Positions 25,570 through 34,364 of a stretch of DNA of 64,000 nt are shown here, in pieces. Source of the DNA: Methylomonas methanica MC09 (lineage in GTDB: Bacteria; Pseudomonadota; Gammaproteobacteria; Methylococcales; Methylomonadaceae). Position 1 is the stretch's first letter; every line of letters begins with the position of its first letter. The notes under the pieces are model-generated. The model did not search any database. It worked only from the letters and a program-made list of their open reading frames with translations, and was not told the origin of the DNA. The position numbers were made by a program, and so were the translations under genes. Location of the stretch: the NCBI RefSeq assembly GCF_000214665.1, contig NC_015572.1, forward strand, positions 4,464,001 through 4,528,000. Reading direction: 5' to 3'.

Positions 25570-26697
25570 TTATTGACGAAAGTCGTCGGGCACAGGTACA
25601 TCGCTGGGCGGCACCGGTTTGCTCCAGCCGTTTTGACTGGCCGCCCTGAGTTGAAAAACATAGGCCAGGATTTGCGCCACCGCCAAAAACAAGCCGCGCG
25701 GGATTTCTTGGTTTAATTCGGTGGAGTAGTACAATGCCCGGGCTAAAGACGGCGCCGCCACCAGCGGCACTTTATTGGCCAAGGCTGTATTCCGAATCTG
25801 CGCCGCCACCAAGTCGGTGCCTTTTGCCACCAGCAAGGGCGCGCCGGCGCCAAATTGGTCATATTTTAATGCCACCGCAAAGTGCGTAGGATTGGTCACG
25901 ATAACATCGGCACTCGGCACTGCCTCCATCATGCGCCGTTGCGCCGCCTGCATTTGCATCTGGCGAATCTTGCCCTTGACTTCCGGACTACCTTCGGACT
26001 CCTTGTTTTCGTCGCGTACTTCCTGTTTGGTCATTTTCAGTTGACGCTGATGATTCCATAACTGGTAGGGTACATCGATCAATACTAGCAATAAAAACGT
26101 TGCGCTCAACACCAGCACCGACATGACGATAATATCGCCGGCCCGCTTCATCGCCTGTTCAACCGTCAAACGATCCAACATCATCAAATCGTCGAAATAA
26201 ACCTTAAACAAATTCCAGGCCACAAAGCCGATCAACAGCACCTTGATAATAGCCTTGAATAACTCGACAATACCTTGAATGCCGAATATCTTTTTTACGC
26301 CCTGCAACGGATTCAGTTTGGAGAATTTAGGCTCGAACGCTTCACTGCTAAAGTTCCAGCCTCCCATCAAAAGCGGCGTCAATAAATCGGCAATCATTAG
26401 TACGATCATCAGCGGTATGACCACTGCATAACCTTCCGAAAAAGCCAGCTTGAAATATATAACAGGCGTCAAAGGATCGAAAATAACGTCTCGAGAGAGC
26501 TCGAACTGATGACGCATCATTTTCAGCAGCCCCTGAACCATGTAATGCCCCATATAGAAAAACAATGCGGCACTGACGATTAAGGTGACGAAGGTATTCA
26601 GCTCTTTGGATCGCGGTACCTGACCTTTCTTGCGCGACTCGGAAAGCCGCTTACTGGTGGCATCTTCGGTTTTGTCCTGACCGGAATCGTCGGCCAT
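25570..26697 (-). CDS. flhB: Flagellar export switch protein FlhB
   Basis: A 375-residue protein with four membrane segments and a cytoplasmic autocleavage domain. The cleavage motif is intact as VIVTNPTHFAVALKY, with cut expected between Asn and Pro, and switches export from hook to filament substrates. The N-terminus DDSGQDKTEDATSKRLSESR is typical. Its start overlaps the fliR stop by one base. The C-terminal tail PSDVPVPDDFRQ is also family-typical. Confidence 0.96.
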   Translation of the reverse strand: MADDSGQDKTEDATSKRLSESRKKGQVPRSKELNTFVTLIVSAALFFYMGHYMVQGLLKMMRHQFELSRDVIFDPLTPVIYFKLAFSEGYAVVIPLMIVLMIADLLTPLLMGGWNFSSEAFEPKFSKLNPLQGVKKIFGIQGIVELFKAIIKVLLIGFVAWNLFKVYFDDLMMLDRLTVEQAMKRAGDIIVMSVLVLSATFLLLVLIDVPYQLWNHQRQLKMTKQEVRDENKESEGSPEVKGKIRQMQMQAAQRRMMEAVPSADVIVTNPTHFAVALKYDQFGAGAPLLVAKGTDLVAAQIRNTALANKVPLVAAPSLARALYYSTELNQEIPRGLFLAVAQILAYVFQLRAASQNGWSKPVPPSDVPVPDDFRQ

Positions 26698-27473
26698 CAG
26701 CTTAACCTCAACATTTGACTAACCAACATAAATCCATCCTGCAGCTTCTCGGTAAACCCTTCCAACATGCTGGCCAAGCCGATCCAGACCAGTACCATAC
26801 CCAGCAGAATAGTTATGGGGAAGCCAATGCCGAACAGTTGTAATTGCGGCGCAGCTTTCGAGGCGATGCCGAAGCTGATATTGACGAACAGCAAGGTTGC
26901 CATGATGGGTAGCGCCAACAATACTCCGTCGGAAAACATCCGACTGCTCCAGGCAATGATTTGCCAAAGCTGGGCTTTTTCCAAGCCGTCGACCGCTACC
27001 GGCAAACTGTGAAAGCTCTGCGCCAACATTTCAATCAGCAACAAATGCCCGTTAACGCTTAAAAACAATAAACTGGAGCTAATCACAAAAAGCTGGGCAA
27101 CCACGGGCGTTTGCACGCCCGTGGCCGGGTCAACCAATGATGCAAAACCCAAACCCATGCTATAAGCTATCGATTGCCCGGCAAACAACAGAATAGAAAA
27201 AACCATTTGTAAAATAAAGCCGGTGGCGACACCTATCATCAACTGCTGTGCGCTGACGGCTAACCCTGCAGAGCTAAACAGCTCTACTTCCGGCATATCG
27301 GGCAGCGTCGGCGCTATAACAAAGGTAATCAGCATACTCAACATCACCTTTAATCTGGCCGGAATGCTATTGACGCTAAAAACGGGGATGGAGATAAACA
27401 TGGCGCTGATCCGCATGAACGGCCAAACGAACGAGGCAAGATAGGCGATCAGTTCGTCTTCTTGAAAATTCAT
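26697..27473 (-). CDS. fliR: Flagellar type III export protein FliR
   Basis: A 258-residue membrane protein with about six helices, part of the FliPQR export gate. Diagnostic stretches are FVWPFMRISAMFISIPVFSV, PARLKVMLSMLITFVIAP, MGLGFASLVDPATGVQTPVV and the C-terminal FGIASKAAPQLQLFGIGFPI. It overlaps fliQ by 4 bp and flhB by 1 bp. Confidence 0.95.
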   Translation of the reverse strand: MNFQEDELIAYLASFVWPFMRISAMFISIPVFSVNSIPARLKVMLSMLITFVIAPTLPDMPEVELFSSAGLAVSAQQLMIGVATGFILQMVFSILLFAGQSIAYSMGLGFASLVDPATGVQTPVVAQLFVISSSLLFLSVNGHLLLIEMLAQSFHSLPVAVDGLEKAQLWQIIAWSSRMFSDGVLLALPIMATLLFVNISFGIASKAAPQLQLFGIGFPITILLGMVLVWIGLASMLEGFTEKLQDGFMLVSQMLRLS

Positions 27474-27739
27474 CCTATTAAATTAGGAATTTCGCGCATC
27501 AAATCTTGAAAATAATCGATGAGCATTTGCAACATACTGGGGCCGGCAATCATCAACACCAAGATAATAACGGCGAGTTTGGGTATAAATGTGAGGGTTT
27601 GCTCCTGAATCGAGGTCGCGGCCTGAAACATGGAAATCAATAACCCGATCGCTAAAGAAGATAATAAAATCGGCCCCATCAGCTTTAAAGCCACCAAGAC
27701 CGTATCCTGCATTATTACCGATATGGTTTCCGGGTTCAT
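27470..27739 (-). CDS. fliQ: Flagellar type III export protein FliQ
   Basis: An 89-residue two-helix export-gate subunit. Features: an N-terminal METISV-like start (MNPETISVIMQDTVLVALKL), the first helix MGPILLSSLAIGLLISMFQA, the invariant ATSIQEQTLTFIPKL turn, and the second helix VIILVLMIAGPSMLQMLIDY. Length is normal. It sits 16 bp after fliP. Confidence 0.95.
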   Translation of the reverse strand: MNPETISVIMQDTVLVALKLMGPILLSSLAIGLLISMFQAATSIQEQTLTFIPKLAVIILVLMIAGPSMLQMLIDYFQDLMREIPNLIG

Positions 27740-27755
27740 TTACAAAACCGCAACT

Positions 27756-28511
27756 TTAGACATAAAAACTGGCCGCCAGCATCTCCAGCACCAAAGACCA
27801 TCCGTCCGCCAACACAAACAGCATAATCTTAAACGGCAGCGATACTATCATGGGGGACAGCATCATCATCCCCATCGACATCAGTACGCTGGCCACCACC
27901 AAATCAATCACCAAAAACGGCAGAAACACCAAAAAACCGATCTGAAAGGCTGTCTTTAATTCGCTGGTAACATACGCTGGGAGAAGCAAAGAAAAAGGCA
28001 CGTCTTCAGGCTTGTTAATCTGCTCCTTGCCCGAGATTCTGACGAACATATCAATATCGCTTTCACGGGTTTGCTTGAGCATAAATTGTTTTAAAGGCTC
28101 TGATGCGGCTTGCAGCGCGGTAACGGCATCCATTTTTTCTTCCAGATAGGGCTGTACCGCGGTATCGTTGACCTTCTCCAAAACAGGCATCATGATGAAG
28201 ATCGTCAAAAACAACGACAAACCCAGCAATACCTGATTACTGGGGGCTTGTTGCGCCCCCAAAGCCTGTCTTAACAAACCCAGCACAATCATAATGCGGG
28301 TAAAGGACGTCATGGTCAATAACAATGCCGGCAGCAAGGTCAGCATGGTCATGATCGCTAAAATCTGGATCGTAACCGTATAGGTTTCGCCACCCTTGGG
28401 ATTGGTGGTTACGGTAATGGCATCGATGCCCGGAATCGCCGCGCCGGCAATTTCGGGCATCACTATTAGTAAGACTGCCAATCCGCCGAACACCAACTGC
28501 TTGTTATACAT
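27756..28511 (-). CDS. fliP: Flagellar type III export protein FliP
   Basis: A 251-residue export-gate protein with a cleavable signal peptide (residues 1-24, [15 protein letters not shown]) and four membrane helices. Conserved parts: [55 protein letters not shown] and [20 protein letters not shown]. The ATG at 28511 is chosen because AAGGAAA lies seven bases upstream and the signal peptide begins there. A 20-codon longer frame exists inside fliO. It overlaps fliO by 8 bp. Confidence 0.95.
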   Translation of the reverse strand: MYNKQLVFGGLAVLLIVMPEIAGAAIPGIDAITVTTNPKGGETYTVTIQILAIMTMLTLLPALLLTMTSFTRIMIVLGLLRQALGAQQAPSNQVLLGLSLFLTIFIMMPVLEKVNDTAVQPYLEEKMDAVTALQAASEPLKQFMLKQTRESDIDMFVRISGKEQINKPEDVPFSLLLPAYVTSELKTAFQIGFLVFLPFLVIDLVVASVLMSMGMMMLSPMIVSLPFKIMLFVLADGWSLVLEMLAASFYV

Positions 28512-28947
28512 TGGACTTTCCTTGCAGCGCTTGTTGTAATTTTTGCGCAAATAGTCCGCCGACCTCTTCATCTTCCTGATTCTGAAATAACCGGGCGTCT
28601 CCTTCCAACTCGAGCAACTTGTCGATTCTGCTTGGCGTCACGCCGAGCAATAATTGCTTTTCCCCCACTTTTACCAGTACCAGTTTTTCGCGTACGCCCA
28701 CCGATAAACCGGATATGACACTCAACTGACTTTTCCCGGCAAACGATAAGCTGCCGCTTTTACGTAACAGCCAAACAATGAAACCAAACAGCATCAGCAC
28801 GACCAACAATGCCGACAGCCATTGCAATACGTCCGCATAAGAAACTATTCCCGTGGTGTGTTTTGAGGTGCCGGCCTCCTCGGCATAAGCAACCTTTACC
28901 ACCGACATAACCAGAAAAAAAACAAGCCGCTGTGCTTTTCTCATCAA
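28504..28947 (-). CDS. fliO: Flagellar protein FliO
   Basis: A 147-residue export-apparatus assembly protein. It has an N-terminal hydrophobic signal-like segment (residues 7-22), a second membrane helix (residues about 43-64, [19 protein letters not shown]) and a cytoplasmic FliO domain: [20 protein letters not shown], then [20 protein letters not shown]. Position between fliN and fliP and 4-bp overlap with fliN support the call. Confidence 0.92.
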   Translation of the reverse strand: MMRKAQRLVFFLVMSVVKVAYAEEAGTSKHTTGIVSYADVLQWLSALLVVLMLFGFIVWLLRKSGSLSFAGKSQLSVISGLSVGVREKLVLVKVGEKQLLLGVTPSRIDKLLELEGDARLFQNQEDEEVGGLFAQKLQQALQGKSNV

Positions 28948-29396
28948 CCCAATTTTTTAACCCGCTCGGACGGGCTGATGATGTCGGTTAAGCGAATACC
29001 GAACTTGTCGTTGACTACTACAACCTCACCATGGGCCACCAAAGTGCCGTTTACCAAAACATCCATGGGCTCGCCGGCAAACCGATCCAGTTCAACCACC
29101 GACCCTTGATTAAGCTGCAGCAAGTTTCTGATGTTGATTTTGGTTCTGCCGATTTCCAGCGATACGGTTACCGGCACATCTAAAATGACATCCAGCTTTA
29201 CCTCATCGGCATTAACATAGTTTTTTTGTTTGGCGTCTTCAAGATTCGGAAAACCGGCAGCCTCGTATCCTCCCGAACCTTTTGCGCTCGATTCCTGCTC
29301 TTTCAAGGCATCGCCCCAATCAGCCTCCGCTTCCGCATCCGCCTGCTCATCCATGGCGGCAGCCCAGTCGTCACCTAATTCGTCGTTTTCACTCAT
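28944..29396 (-). CDS. fliN: Flagellar motor switch protein FliN
   Basis: A 150-residue C-ring protein. The N-terminal 65 residues are acidic and Ala-rich (DDWAAAMDEQADAEAEADWG). The C-terminal SpoA domain has LDVILDVPVTVSLEIGRTKI, NIRNLLQLNQGSVVELDRFA and VNGTLVAHGEVVVVNDKFGI, then [16 protein letters not shown]. With FliM and FliG it sets rotation direction and helps export. Confidence 0.96.
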   Translation of the reverse strand: MSENDELGDDWAAAMDEQADAEAEADWGDALKEQESSAKGSGGYEAAGFPNLEDAKQKNYVNADEVKLDVILDVPVTVSLEIGRTKINIRNLLQLNQGSVVELDRFAGEPMDVLVNGTLVAHGEVVVVNDKFGIRLTDIISPSERVKKLG

Positions 29397-29416
29397 TTTT
29401 TGATTCGCCTAAACCG

Positions 29417-30397
29417 TCACAAATTGTCTAAATTAACTTTTTCAACTATTTCAATGGCATAGTTACCATCCGACAACCCTAGCTTACCTCTGAAAACCGG
29501 GACGCTTTCAACTTCCAACAACACGGTTTCCGGCATGTCGATCGGTATCACATCGCCTTTTTTAAGTTCGATCACATCGCTGATATGCATTTCCTTTTCT
29601 ATCAACTTGCTTGTCACGGTTACTTCGCTACGCATGATTTCCGTTCTCAGCGAATCCTGCCAGCGTCCGTCGACCTCTCCCCTATCGCTGGTTACCGCAT
29701 CCAACAACTCTCTAATGGGTTCAATCATGGTGTAAGGCATGGCCATATTGATATCGCCTCCTCCGCCTTCAAGCTCCACGTGAATCGTCGAAATAACCAC
29801 GATTTCGGAAGGGCTGACGATATTGGCAAACTGGGGATTGACCTCCGAATTAAGGTACTCGAAATCCACATCCATAACCGGTTTCCACGCTTCCGCCAAA
29901 TCCTTAAAGACCATGTCGATAATCAAGCGGATGATGCGCATTTCGGTCGGCGTAAACTCCCGGCCTTCCACCTTGTTATAAAACTGTCCGCCTCCACCGA
30001 AGAAATTGTCTACCGCCGTAAAAACCAACCTCGGCTCCATAACGATAAGCGCCCGCCCCCGCAACGGCGACATACGAATAACATTTAAATTGGTGGGTAC
30101 GAATAATCCCTGGATAAATTCGGAGAACTTTTGTACCTGAATGCCCGATACGGAAATCTCGGCTGCCCGACGCAGAAAGTTAAACAAGGAAATCCGAAAA
30201 TACCGGGCAAAACGCTCGTTAACCATTTCGAGCGTGGGCATCCGCCCTCGAACTATTCGTTCTTGACTATTGAAGTCGTAGAGCCTGGCGGCTTTGTTTT
30301 GTCCTTCATCCTCATGGCTGGTATCAACATCGCCATCGTCAACGCCATGCAGCAGCGCATCAATTTCATCTTGAGAGAGTAAATCCGCTGTTGACAT
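29417..30397 (-). CDS. fliM: Flagellar motor switch protein FliM
   Basis: A 326-residue C-ring protein that binds CheY-P. The N-terminal CheY-binding peptide is LLSQDEIDALLHGV (residues 5-18). The middle CheC-like domain contains YDFNSQERIVRGRMPTLEMV, FNFLRRAAEISVSGIQ, and VDNFFGGGGQFYNKVEGREF. The C-terminal SpoA domain has VIPIDMPETVLLEVESVPVF, then RGKLGLSDGNYAIEIVEKV. It is followed 20 bp later by fliN and starts at 30397, next to the fliL stop. Confidence 0.97.
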   Translation of the reverse strand: MSTADLLSQDEIDALLHGVDDGDVDTSHEDEGQNKAARLYDFNSQERIVRGRMPTLEMVNERFARYFRISLFNFLRRAAEISVSGIQVQKFSEFIQGLFVPTNLNVIRMSPLRGRALIVMEPRLVFTAVDNFFGGGGQFYNKVEGREFTPTEMRIIRLIIDMVFKDLAEAWKPVMDVDFEYLNSEVNPQFANIVSPSEIVVISTIHVELEGGGGDINMAMPYTMIEPIRELLDAVTSDRGEVDGRWQDSLRTEIMRSEVTVTSKLIEKEMHISDVIELKKGDVIPIDMPETVLLEVESVPVFRGKLGLSDGNYAIEIVEKVNLDNL

Positions 30398-30919
30398 TTA
30401 TTGCATTACAAATTCAGTAAAATAGACCGCTTTAACCGGGTTCTTCTTTGTCATGAGTTCCATTACTTTTCCAACTTCAGTTAACATCGTTGCTTGCAAC
30501 TCCTGCTTACCCTCTAACGTTTTAGCCTTGTCCGCACCGATTGAGCTAATAGCCATCAAGAGATTGTTACGAATCATAGGTTCATGTTTTTTTAGCGTCG
30601 CGGCATTTTCTTCACCTTTTACCAACACTGTTACAGATACCTTAATAATTTTTGCGCTGGAGCCCGGTGGAAAATTAACCAATAAAGGGTCACTCAGCTC
30701 GTAATACTGCTCTGCTTGAGCGGGATCATCGTCTTCTTTTTCTTCTTCGGCCGCCTTATTCTCGCTTTTTTTATCGGATTGCTCGGAATCAGCAGGCTTG
30801 TTCATGAAAAAGAAATAACCGCCTGCTCCGCCGCCTAATAACAGGACTATAGCGACTATAATGATAATCAGTTTTTTCGATGACTTTTTCTCAGCTTCTT
30901 TTGGTTCAGTTTCCGCCAT
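30398..30919 (-). CDS. fliL: Flagellar basal body-associated protein FliL
   Basis: A 173-residue stator-associated protein. It has a short basic cytoplasmic N-terminus, one membrane helix (LIIIIVAIVLLLGGGAGGYF, residues 16-35) and an acidic linker. The periplasmic domain contains YYELSDPLLVNFPPGSSA, and the C-terminus reads KKNPVKAVYFTEFVMQ. The ATG at 30919 is preferred because of the strong upstream AAGGGTGGGG; an 18-codon longer frame exists. It is the first gene of the leftward flagellar block, with no fliK upstream. Confidence 0.94.
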   Translation of the reverse strand: MAETEPKEAEKKSSKKLIIIIVAIVLLLGGGAGGYFFFMNKPADSEQSDKKSENKAAEEEKEDDDPAQAEQYYELSDPLLVNFPPGSSAKIIKVSVTVLVKGEENAATLKKHEPMIRNNLLMAISSIGADKAKTLEGKQELQATMLTEVGKVMELMTKKNPVKAVYFTEFVMQ

Positions 30920-31096
30920 ACCCCACCCTTGTAAATGAACTAGCATTAATTGAGCCAACCAACTCAGCTGCAATTTACTGCTTGTTACCGTTAGATAAAT
31001 CTATCTGGATAATACAAGAAAAAACATTGTTTTAGAAGAATACCCGCAAGCAGCGGCGCTAACATATACCTTTCAAGTATAGTTGGGAAAAGGGGG

Positions 31097-31125
31097 AATA
31101 TTTTTAGGAGACCGGCAAGTGTCAA
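31097..31125 (-). promoter_or_regulatory. Candidate sigma-70 promoter upstream of the fliL block
   Basis: On the minus strand, a perfect TTGACA (31120-31125) is followed after 17 bp by AATATT (31097-31102, four of six consensus bases), about 180 bases before the fliL start. No sigma-54 (GG-N10-GC) element was convincing in the interval. A second A/T-rich TATTAT lies nearer the gene without a good -35 box. Confidence 0.35.
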
Positions 31126-31154
31126 AATTTAGACAGCCTTGCGAATGAAGAACA

Positions 31155-31182
31155 GCTGGTAGAGAGTAAGCCCTCTACCAGC
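31155..31182 (-). terminator. Hairpin after fba
   Basis: A perfect 10-bp inverted repeat, GCTGGTAGAG/CTCTACCAGC, with an 8-base loop starts 10 bp beyond the fba stop. The minus-strand continuation is only moderately T-rich, so it is a probable terminator or 3'-end stabiliser and not a textbook Rho-independent site. Confidence 0.6.
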
Positions 31183-31191
31183 CGAAAGGTA

Positions 31192-32268
31192 TTACAGCGA
31201 GTTTACCGCATTCAACTCTTGAAAGGCTTGTTGCAGACGAACAACCATACCTTCTTGACCGGCACGTTGCCATACCCGTGGATCATAGTATTTTTTGTTC
31301 GGTTTATCCGCACCTTCCGGGTTACCGATTTGGCCTTGTAGATAGCCTTCGTTTTTCTTATAAAAGTTTTTGACGCCTTCCCAGGTTGCCCATTGGGTAT
31401 CGGTGTCGATGTTCATTTTAACTACGCCATAGCTAATCGATTCTTTGATTTCTTCTGGTGAAGAACCGGAGCCGCCATGGAACACGAACGTTAATGAATT
31501 AGCCGGTAAACCGAATTTTTCCGAAACATACTTTTGCGAATCATCCAGAATTGTCGGGGTCAATTTAACGTTTCCTGGCGAATAAACGCCATGTACGTTA
31601 CCGAATGAAGCCGCAATGGTGAAATTAGGGCTGATTTTGTTCAAATGCTCATAGGCATAAGCCACGTCTTCGGGCTGGGTGTACAACGCGGAATGATCCA
31701 TACCGCTATTGTCAACGCCGTCTTCTTCACCGCCCGTGCAACCCAATTCGATTTCCAGCGTCATACCCATTTTGGACATACGTTCCAGGTATTTTCCGCA
31801 GATTTCAATGTTTTCTTCCAGACTTTCCTCGGACAAGTCCAGCATATGCGAACTGAATAACGGTTTACCTGTTGCGGCAAAGAATTTCTCGCCTTCGTCC
31901 AGCATACCATCTACCCATGGCAACAGTTTTTTCGCCGCGTGATCAGTATGCAGAATAACAGGCACACCATACAATTCCGCCATACGATGAACATGATGAG
32001 CTCCGGAAATCGCTCCGACGATAGAGCAACCTTGACCTTCCAGCTTCAAACCTTTACCCGCAACAAATGCCGCGCCGCCGTTCGAAAATTGAATAATGAC
32101 CGGCGATTTAGCTTTTGCGGCAGCTTCTAAAACGGCATTTATAGTGTCGGTGCTGATTACGTTGACCGCGGGTAACGCAAATTTATTTTCTTTGCAGATC
32201 GCGAAAACTTTCTGTACATCTTCACCGGTTACAACACCGGGTTTTACAACATCTAAAATTTTTGTCAT
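31192..32268 (-). CDS. fba: Class II fructose-1,6-bisphosphate aldolase
   Basis: A 358-residue zinc-dependent aldolase interconverting fructose 1,6-bisphosphate with dihydroxyacetone phosphate and glyceraldehyde 3-phosphate. It serves both glycolysis and the cleavage/regeneration limb of the RuMP cycle. Zinc and substrate residues are visible: VPVILHTDHAAKKLLPWVDG, LEIELGCTGGEEDGVDNS, ASFGNVHGVYSPGNVKL, LTFVFHGGSGSSPEEIKESI and VVKMNIDTDTQWATWEGV. Length fits the long (FbaA-type) class II enzymes. The ATG at 32268 fits the family N-terminus; the frame extends 7 codons upstream. It lies 108 bp after tal, with two hairpins between. Confidence 0.95.
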   Translation of the reverse strand: MTKILDVVKPGVVTGEDVQKVFAICKENKFALPAVNVISTDTINAVLEAAAKAKSPVIIQFSNGGAAFVAGKGLKLEGQGCSIVGAISGAHHVHRMAELYGVPVILHTDHAAKKLLPWVDGMLDEGEKFFAATGKPLFSSHMLDLSEESLEENIEICGKYLERMSKMGMTLEIELGCTGGEEDGVDNSGMDHSALYTQPEDVAYAYEHLNKISPNFTIAASFGNVHGVYSPGNVKLTPTILDDSQKYVSEKFGLPANSLTFVFHGGSGSSPEEIKESISYGVVKMNIDTDTQWATWEGVKNFYKKNEGYLQGQIGNPEGADKPNKKYYDPRVWQRAGQEGMVVRLQQAFQELNAVNSL

Positions 32269-32295
32269 GCAATTTAATCCTGTTATCAATAAATG

Positions 32296-32362
32296 AAGGC
32301 CGCGTACTTAGTTCGGCGGCCTTACAAATAGCAAGCCTCGTTGTGCAAGAATAACTTGCACA
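32296..32362 (-). terminator. Two tandem hairpins between tal and fba
   Basis: Directly after the tal stop the minus strand has an 8-bp stem TGTGCAAG/CTTGCACA with a 5-base loop (32342-32362). A second 8-bp stem AAGGCCGC/GCGGCCTT with a 12-base loop follows (32296-32323) and runs into CATTTATTG. They could terminate most tal transcripts or protect processed mRNA ends. Confidence 0.55.
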
Positions 32363-32376
32363 GCGTTAGCCTATCT

Positions 32377-33363
32377 TTAAGCTTCCAGAGCCGCCAAACG
32401 GTCTGACAACAATTTTTCCAATGTTTCCAGAGCCTTAGCAAAACCATCGATACCTTCGGCCAATTTTTCTTTAGCCATACGGTTTTCTTCATGCATACGT
32501 TCGAACGTCGCTTTATCGACATTGATTTTGTCGATTGATGCGCCAGCCGCTTTCGCAGGATCCAATTTACGCGGCAAATCGCCTTCGACGGATTGCAGCT
32601 CAGCCAGCAAAGATGGCGCAATTGTCAATAAGTCGCAACCAGCCAGCTCAGTGATTTCACCGATATTTCTGAAGCTTGCGCCCATTACTTCGGTGCTATA
32701 ACCGAATTTTTTATAGTAGTTATAAACTTCGGTTACGGACAATACGCCAGGATCTTCCGCTGCGGGATAGGAATCGCGACCGGTATCTTTTTTGTACCAA
32801 TCCAGAATACGACCGACGAAAGGCGAAATCAGAGTGATGCCGTTTTCCGCGCAAGCGATCGCTTGGTGCATACCAAACAGCAAAGTCAGGTTACAGTGAA
32901 TGCCTTCTTTTTCCAAAACCGCGGCAGCTTGAATTCCTTCCCAAGTTGCAGCTATTTTAATCAATACGCGTTCTTTGGAAATACCTGCTGCTTCGTATTG
33001 CTTGATCAGGTCGCGGCCTTTAGCAATGGTGGCATCGACATCGAAAGACAAGCGCGCGTCAACCTCGGTTGAAACACGGCCTTCAATAATTTCCAAAATT
33101 TTCAGGCCGAATGATACGGCCAAGCGGTCAAATGCCAAAGACACGACTTCCGCAGCGGCAGCGCCGGCTCCCAGAGTTGCGCGAGCACCTTTCAAAGTAT
33201 CGTCGACGATACCTTGATATTGCGGCATTTGCGCCGCCGCAGTAATCAAAGATGGGTTGGTGGTAGCATCGCGCGGTTTAAACGTTTCAATAGCTTGGAT
33301 GTCGCCGGTATCTGCGACCACTACTGTCATTTCGCGAAGTTGCTCAAGTAAGTTTCTTGCCAT
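32377..33363 (-). CDS. tal: Transaldolase
   Basis: A 328-residue TalB-type transaldolase that moves a dihydroxyacetone unit between sugar phosphates. In this organism it regenerates ribulose 5-phosphate for formaldehyde fixation. Motifs: [20 protein letters not shown] near the N-terminus, the Schiff-base Lys in [36 protein letters not shown] and [31 protein letters not shown] precedes the ATG. It lies downstream of the TGV-KYL repeat protein gene with a 278-bp gap that probably carries its own promoter. Confidence 0.96.
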   Translation of the reverse strand: MARNLLEQLREMTVVVADTGDIQAIETFKPRDATTNPSLITAAAQMPQYQGIVDDTLKGARATLGAGAAAAEVVSLAFDRLAVSFGLKILEIIEGRVSTEVDARLSFDVDATIAKGRDLIKQYEAAGISKERVLIKIAATWEGIQAAAVLEKEGIHCNLTLLFGMHQAIACAENGITLISPFVGRILDWYKKDTGRDSYPAAEDPGVLSVTEVYNYYKKFGYSTEVMGASFRNIGEITELAGCDLLTIAPSLLAELQSVEGDLPRKLDPAKAAGASIDKINVDKATFERMHEENRMAKEKLAEGIDGFAKALETLEKLLSDRLAALEA

Positions 33364-33641
33364 GGAAATATCCTCGTTGTGTAGTTTAAAAGGAGGTTCC
33401 TGTATTTAAAATTGAGTTGCATCATCTTAATAAATGTACAACTTGATTTCTTATAGGAATATTTGAAAAAACTGTTTAATGGTTTGCATGAAAACAAAAT
33501 CGCCACTTATCGCAACCCCGGACTGCTCTGACAGACTCTTAAGGCGCAACTTGTGGCGATCCTTCAACAATAACCTGCTAACTAATTTTTGGAGTCCCTG
33601 CGCGGCAACCAGTTACCACCATGCGATTCCTAAACAATCAA

Positions 33642-34310
33642 TTAACCTTTATCGCGCAAATATTTTTCAACGCCAGTTGCTCTTGCCGCTGCTGCTTCTC
33701 TATCTTTTACAATCTGTTTAGCCATATATTTGGCCACACCCGTAGATGGGTTTTCTGTTTGCTTTTCTAAATACTTGGCAACACCGGTTTTATTGGCGCC
33801 CATTTTTTCCAAGTATTTCTCCACGCCTGTAGCACCGCCCGCGACAACATAATTATCCGCTGCCGATTTAGCGGCTGGCCCACCTGCTTTTTTGCTATAG
33901 ACCACAAAACCAATCGCAGCCAAAGCAATCAAACCAATATACGAAAAGTCAGAAGACGCTGCTTTTTCACTTTCTATCACGTCCAACTCCGCGCTTGCGG
34001 CAGATGCAGGAGCTGAAGATTTTGAAGATGAGCCGGAACTTGGCGCAGCAGCACTGTGTTTATAGTCTGAATCTTTAAACAACACTTTTGGTTGAAAGTT
34101 GGCTGCCGGAAAATTCGGATCCGCTTCTTCCGCAACCGCAGCAGCGGCTGGCTTTGATTCCGGAGCACTTTGTGCACTTTCATCGCTAAACAGCACTTTC
34201 GGCTGAAAATCCGCAGCCGGATAGTCCGAACCCGCCAGCACGGAAGAGCTGGCAAATACCAATGCTGCCAAAACGGCTTTAGTCAATTTATTCTTTTTCA
34301 CGTTTATCAC
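33642..34310 (-). CDS. Membrane protein with PKVLF and TGV-KYL repeats (unknown)
   Basis: A 222-residue protein of no family I can name. It starts with a signal peptide (residues 1-26, LTKAVLAALVFASSSVLA). Two copies of a YPAADFQPKVLFSDE-like unit follow, at residues 30-44 and 67-82. Next come a Ser/Ala-rich linker and one membrane helix (about 123-139, YIGLIALAAIGFVVYSK). The C-terminal tail carries four copies of TGV(E/A)KY(L/M).(K/D) at about 161, 175, 190 and 212. The topology suggests a short repeat region outside the membrane and TGV-KYL repeats inside. It lies 54 bp after tkt on the same strand and within the RuMP cluster. A scaffolding role for RuMP enzymes is speculation. Confidence 0.75.
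   Translation of the reverse strand: MINVKKNKLTKAVLAALVFASSSVLAGSDYPAADFQPKVLFSDESAQSAPESKPAAAAVAEEADPNFPAANFQPKVLFKDSDYKHSAAAPSSGSSSKSSAPASAASAELDVIESEKAASSDFSYIGLIALAAIGFVVYSKKAGGPAAKSAADNYVVAGGATGVEKYLEKMGANKTGVAKYLEKQTENPSTGVAKYMAKQIVKDREAAAARATGVEKYLRDKG
33711..33830 (-). repeat. TGV-KYL repeat array (part of the array)
   Basis: The stretch encodes the clustered first three of four TGV(E/A)KY(L/M) units of the membrane protein gene; the fourth lies further toward the stop. Spacing between units is about 14, 15 and 22 residues. Each unit is followed by Lys/Glu-rich residues, consistent with short amphipathic helices. Confidence 0.7.
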
Positions 34311-34332
34311 CTATGATTCGTTGAACCTAACC

Positions 34333-34354
34333 GGGGCTTGAATAATCAAGCCCC
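34333..34354 (-). terminator. Hairpin between tkt and the repeat-protein gene
   Basis: A perfect 9-bp inverted repeat GGGGCTTGA/TCAAGCCCC with a 4-base loop begins 11 bp beyond the tkt stop. The minus strand then continues GGTTAGGTTC without a T-run, so it looks like an mRNA-stabilising or processing hairpin, or a partial attenuator, more than a full terminator. Confidence 0.5.
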
Positions 34355-34364
34355 AATCTATTAT

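Noticed and set aside
32322..32621. 99-codon frame overlapping tal in another frame
   Set aside because: Same strand, different frame from transaldolase; Trp/Leu/Lys-rich shadow.
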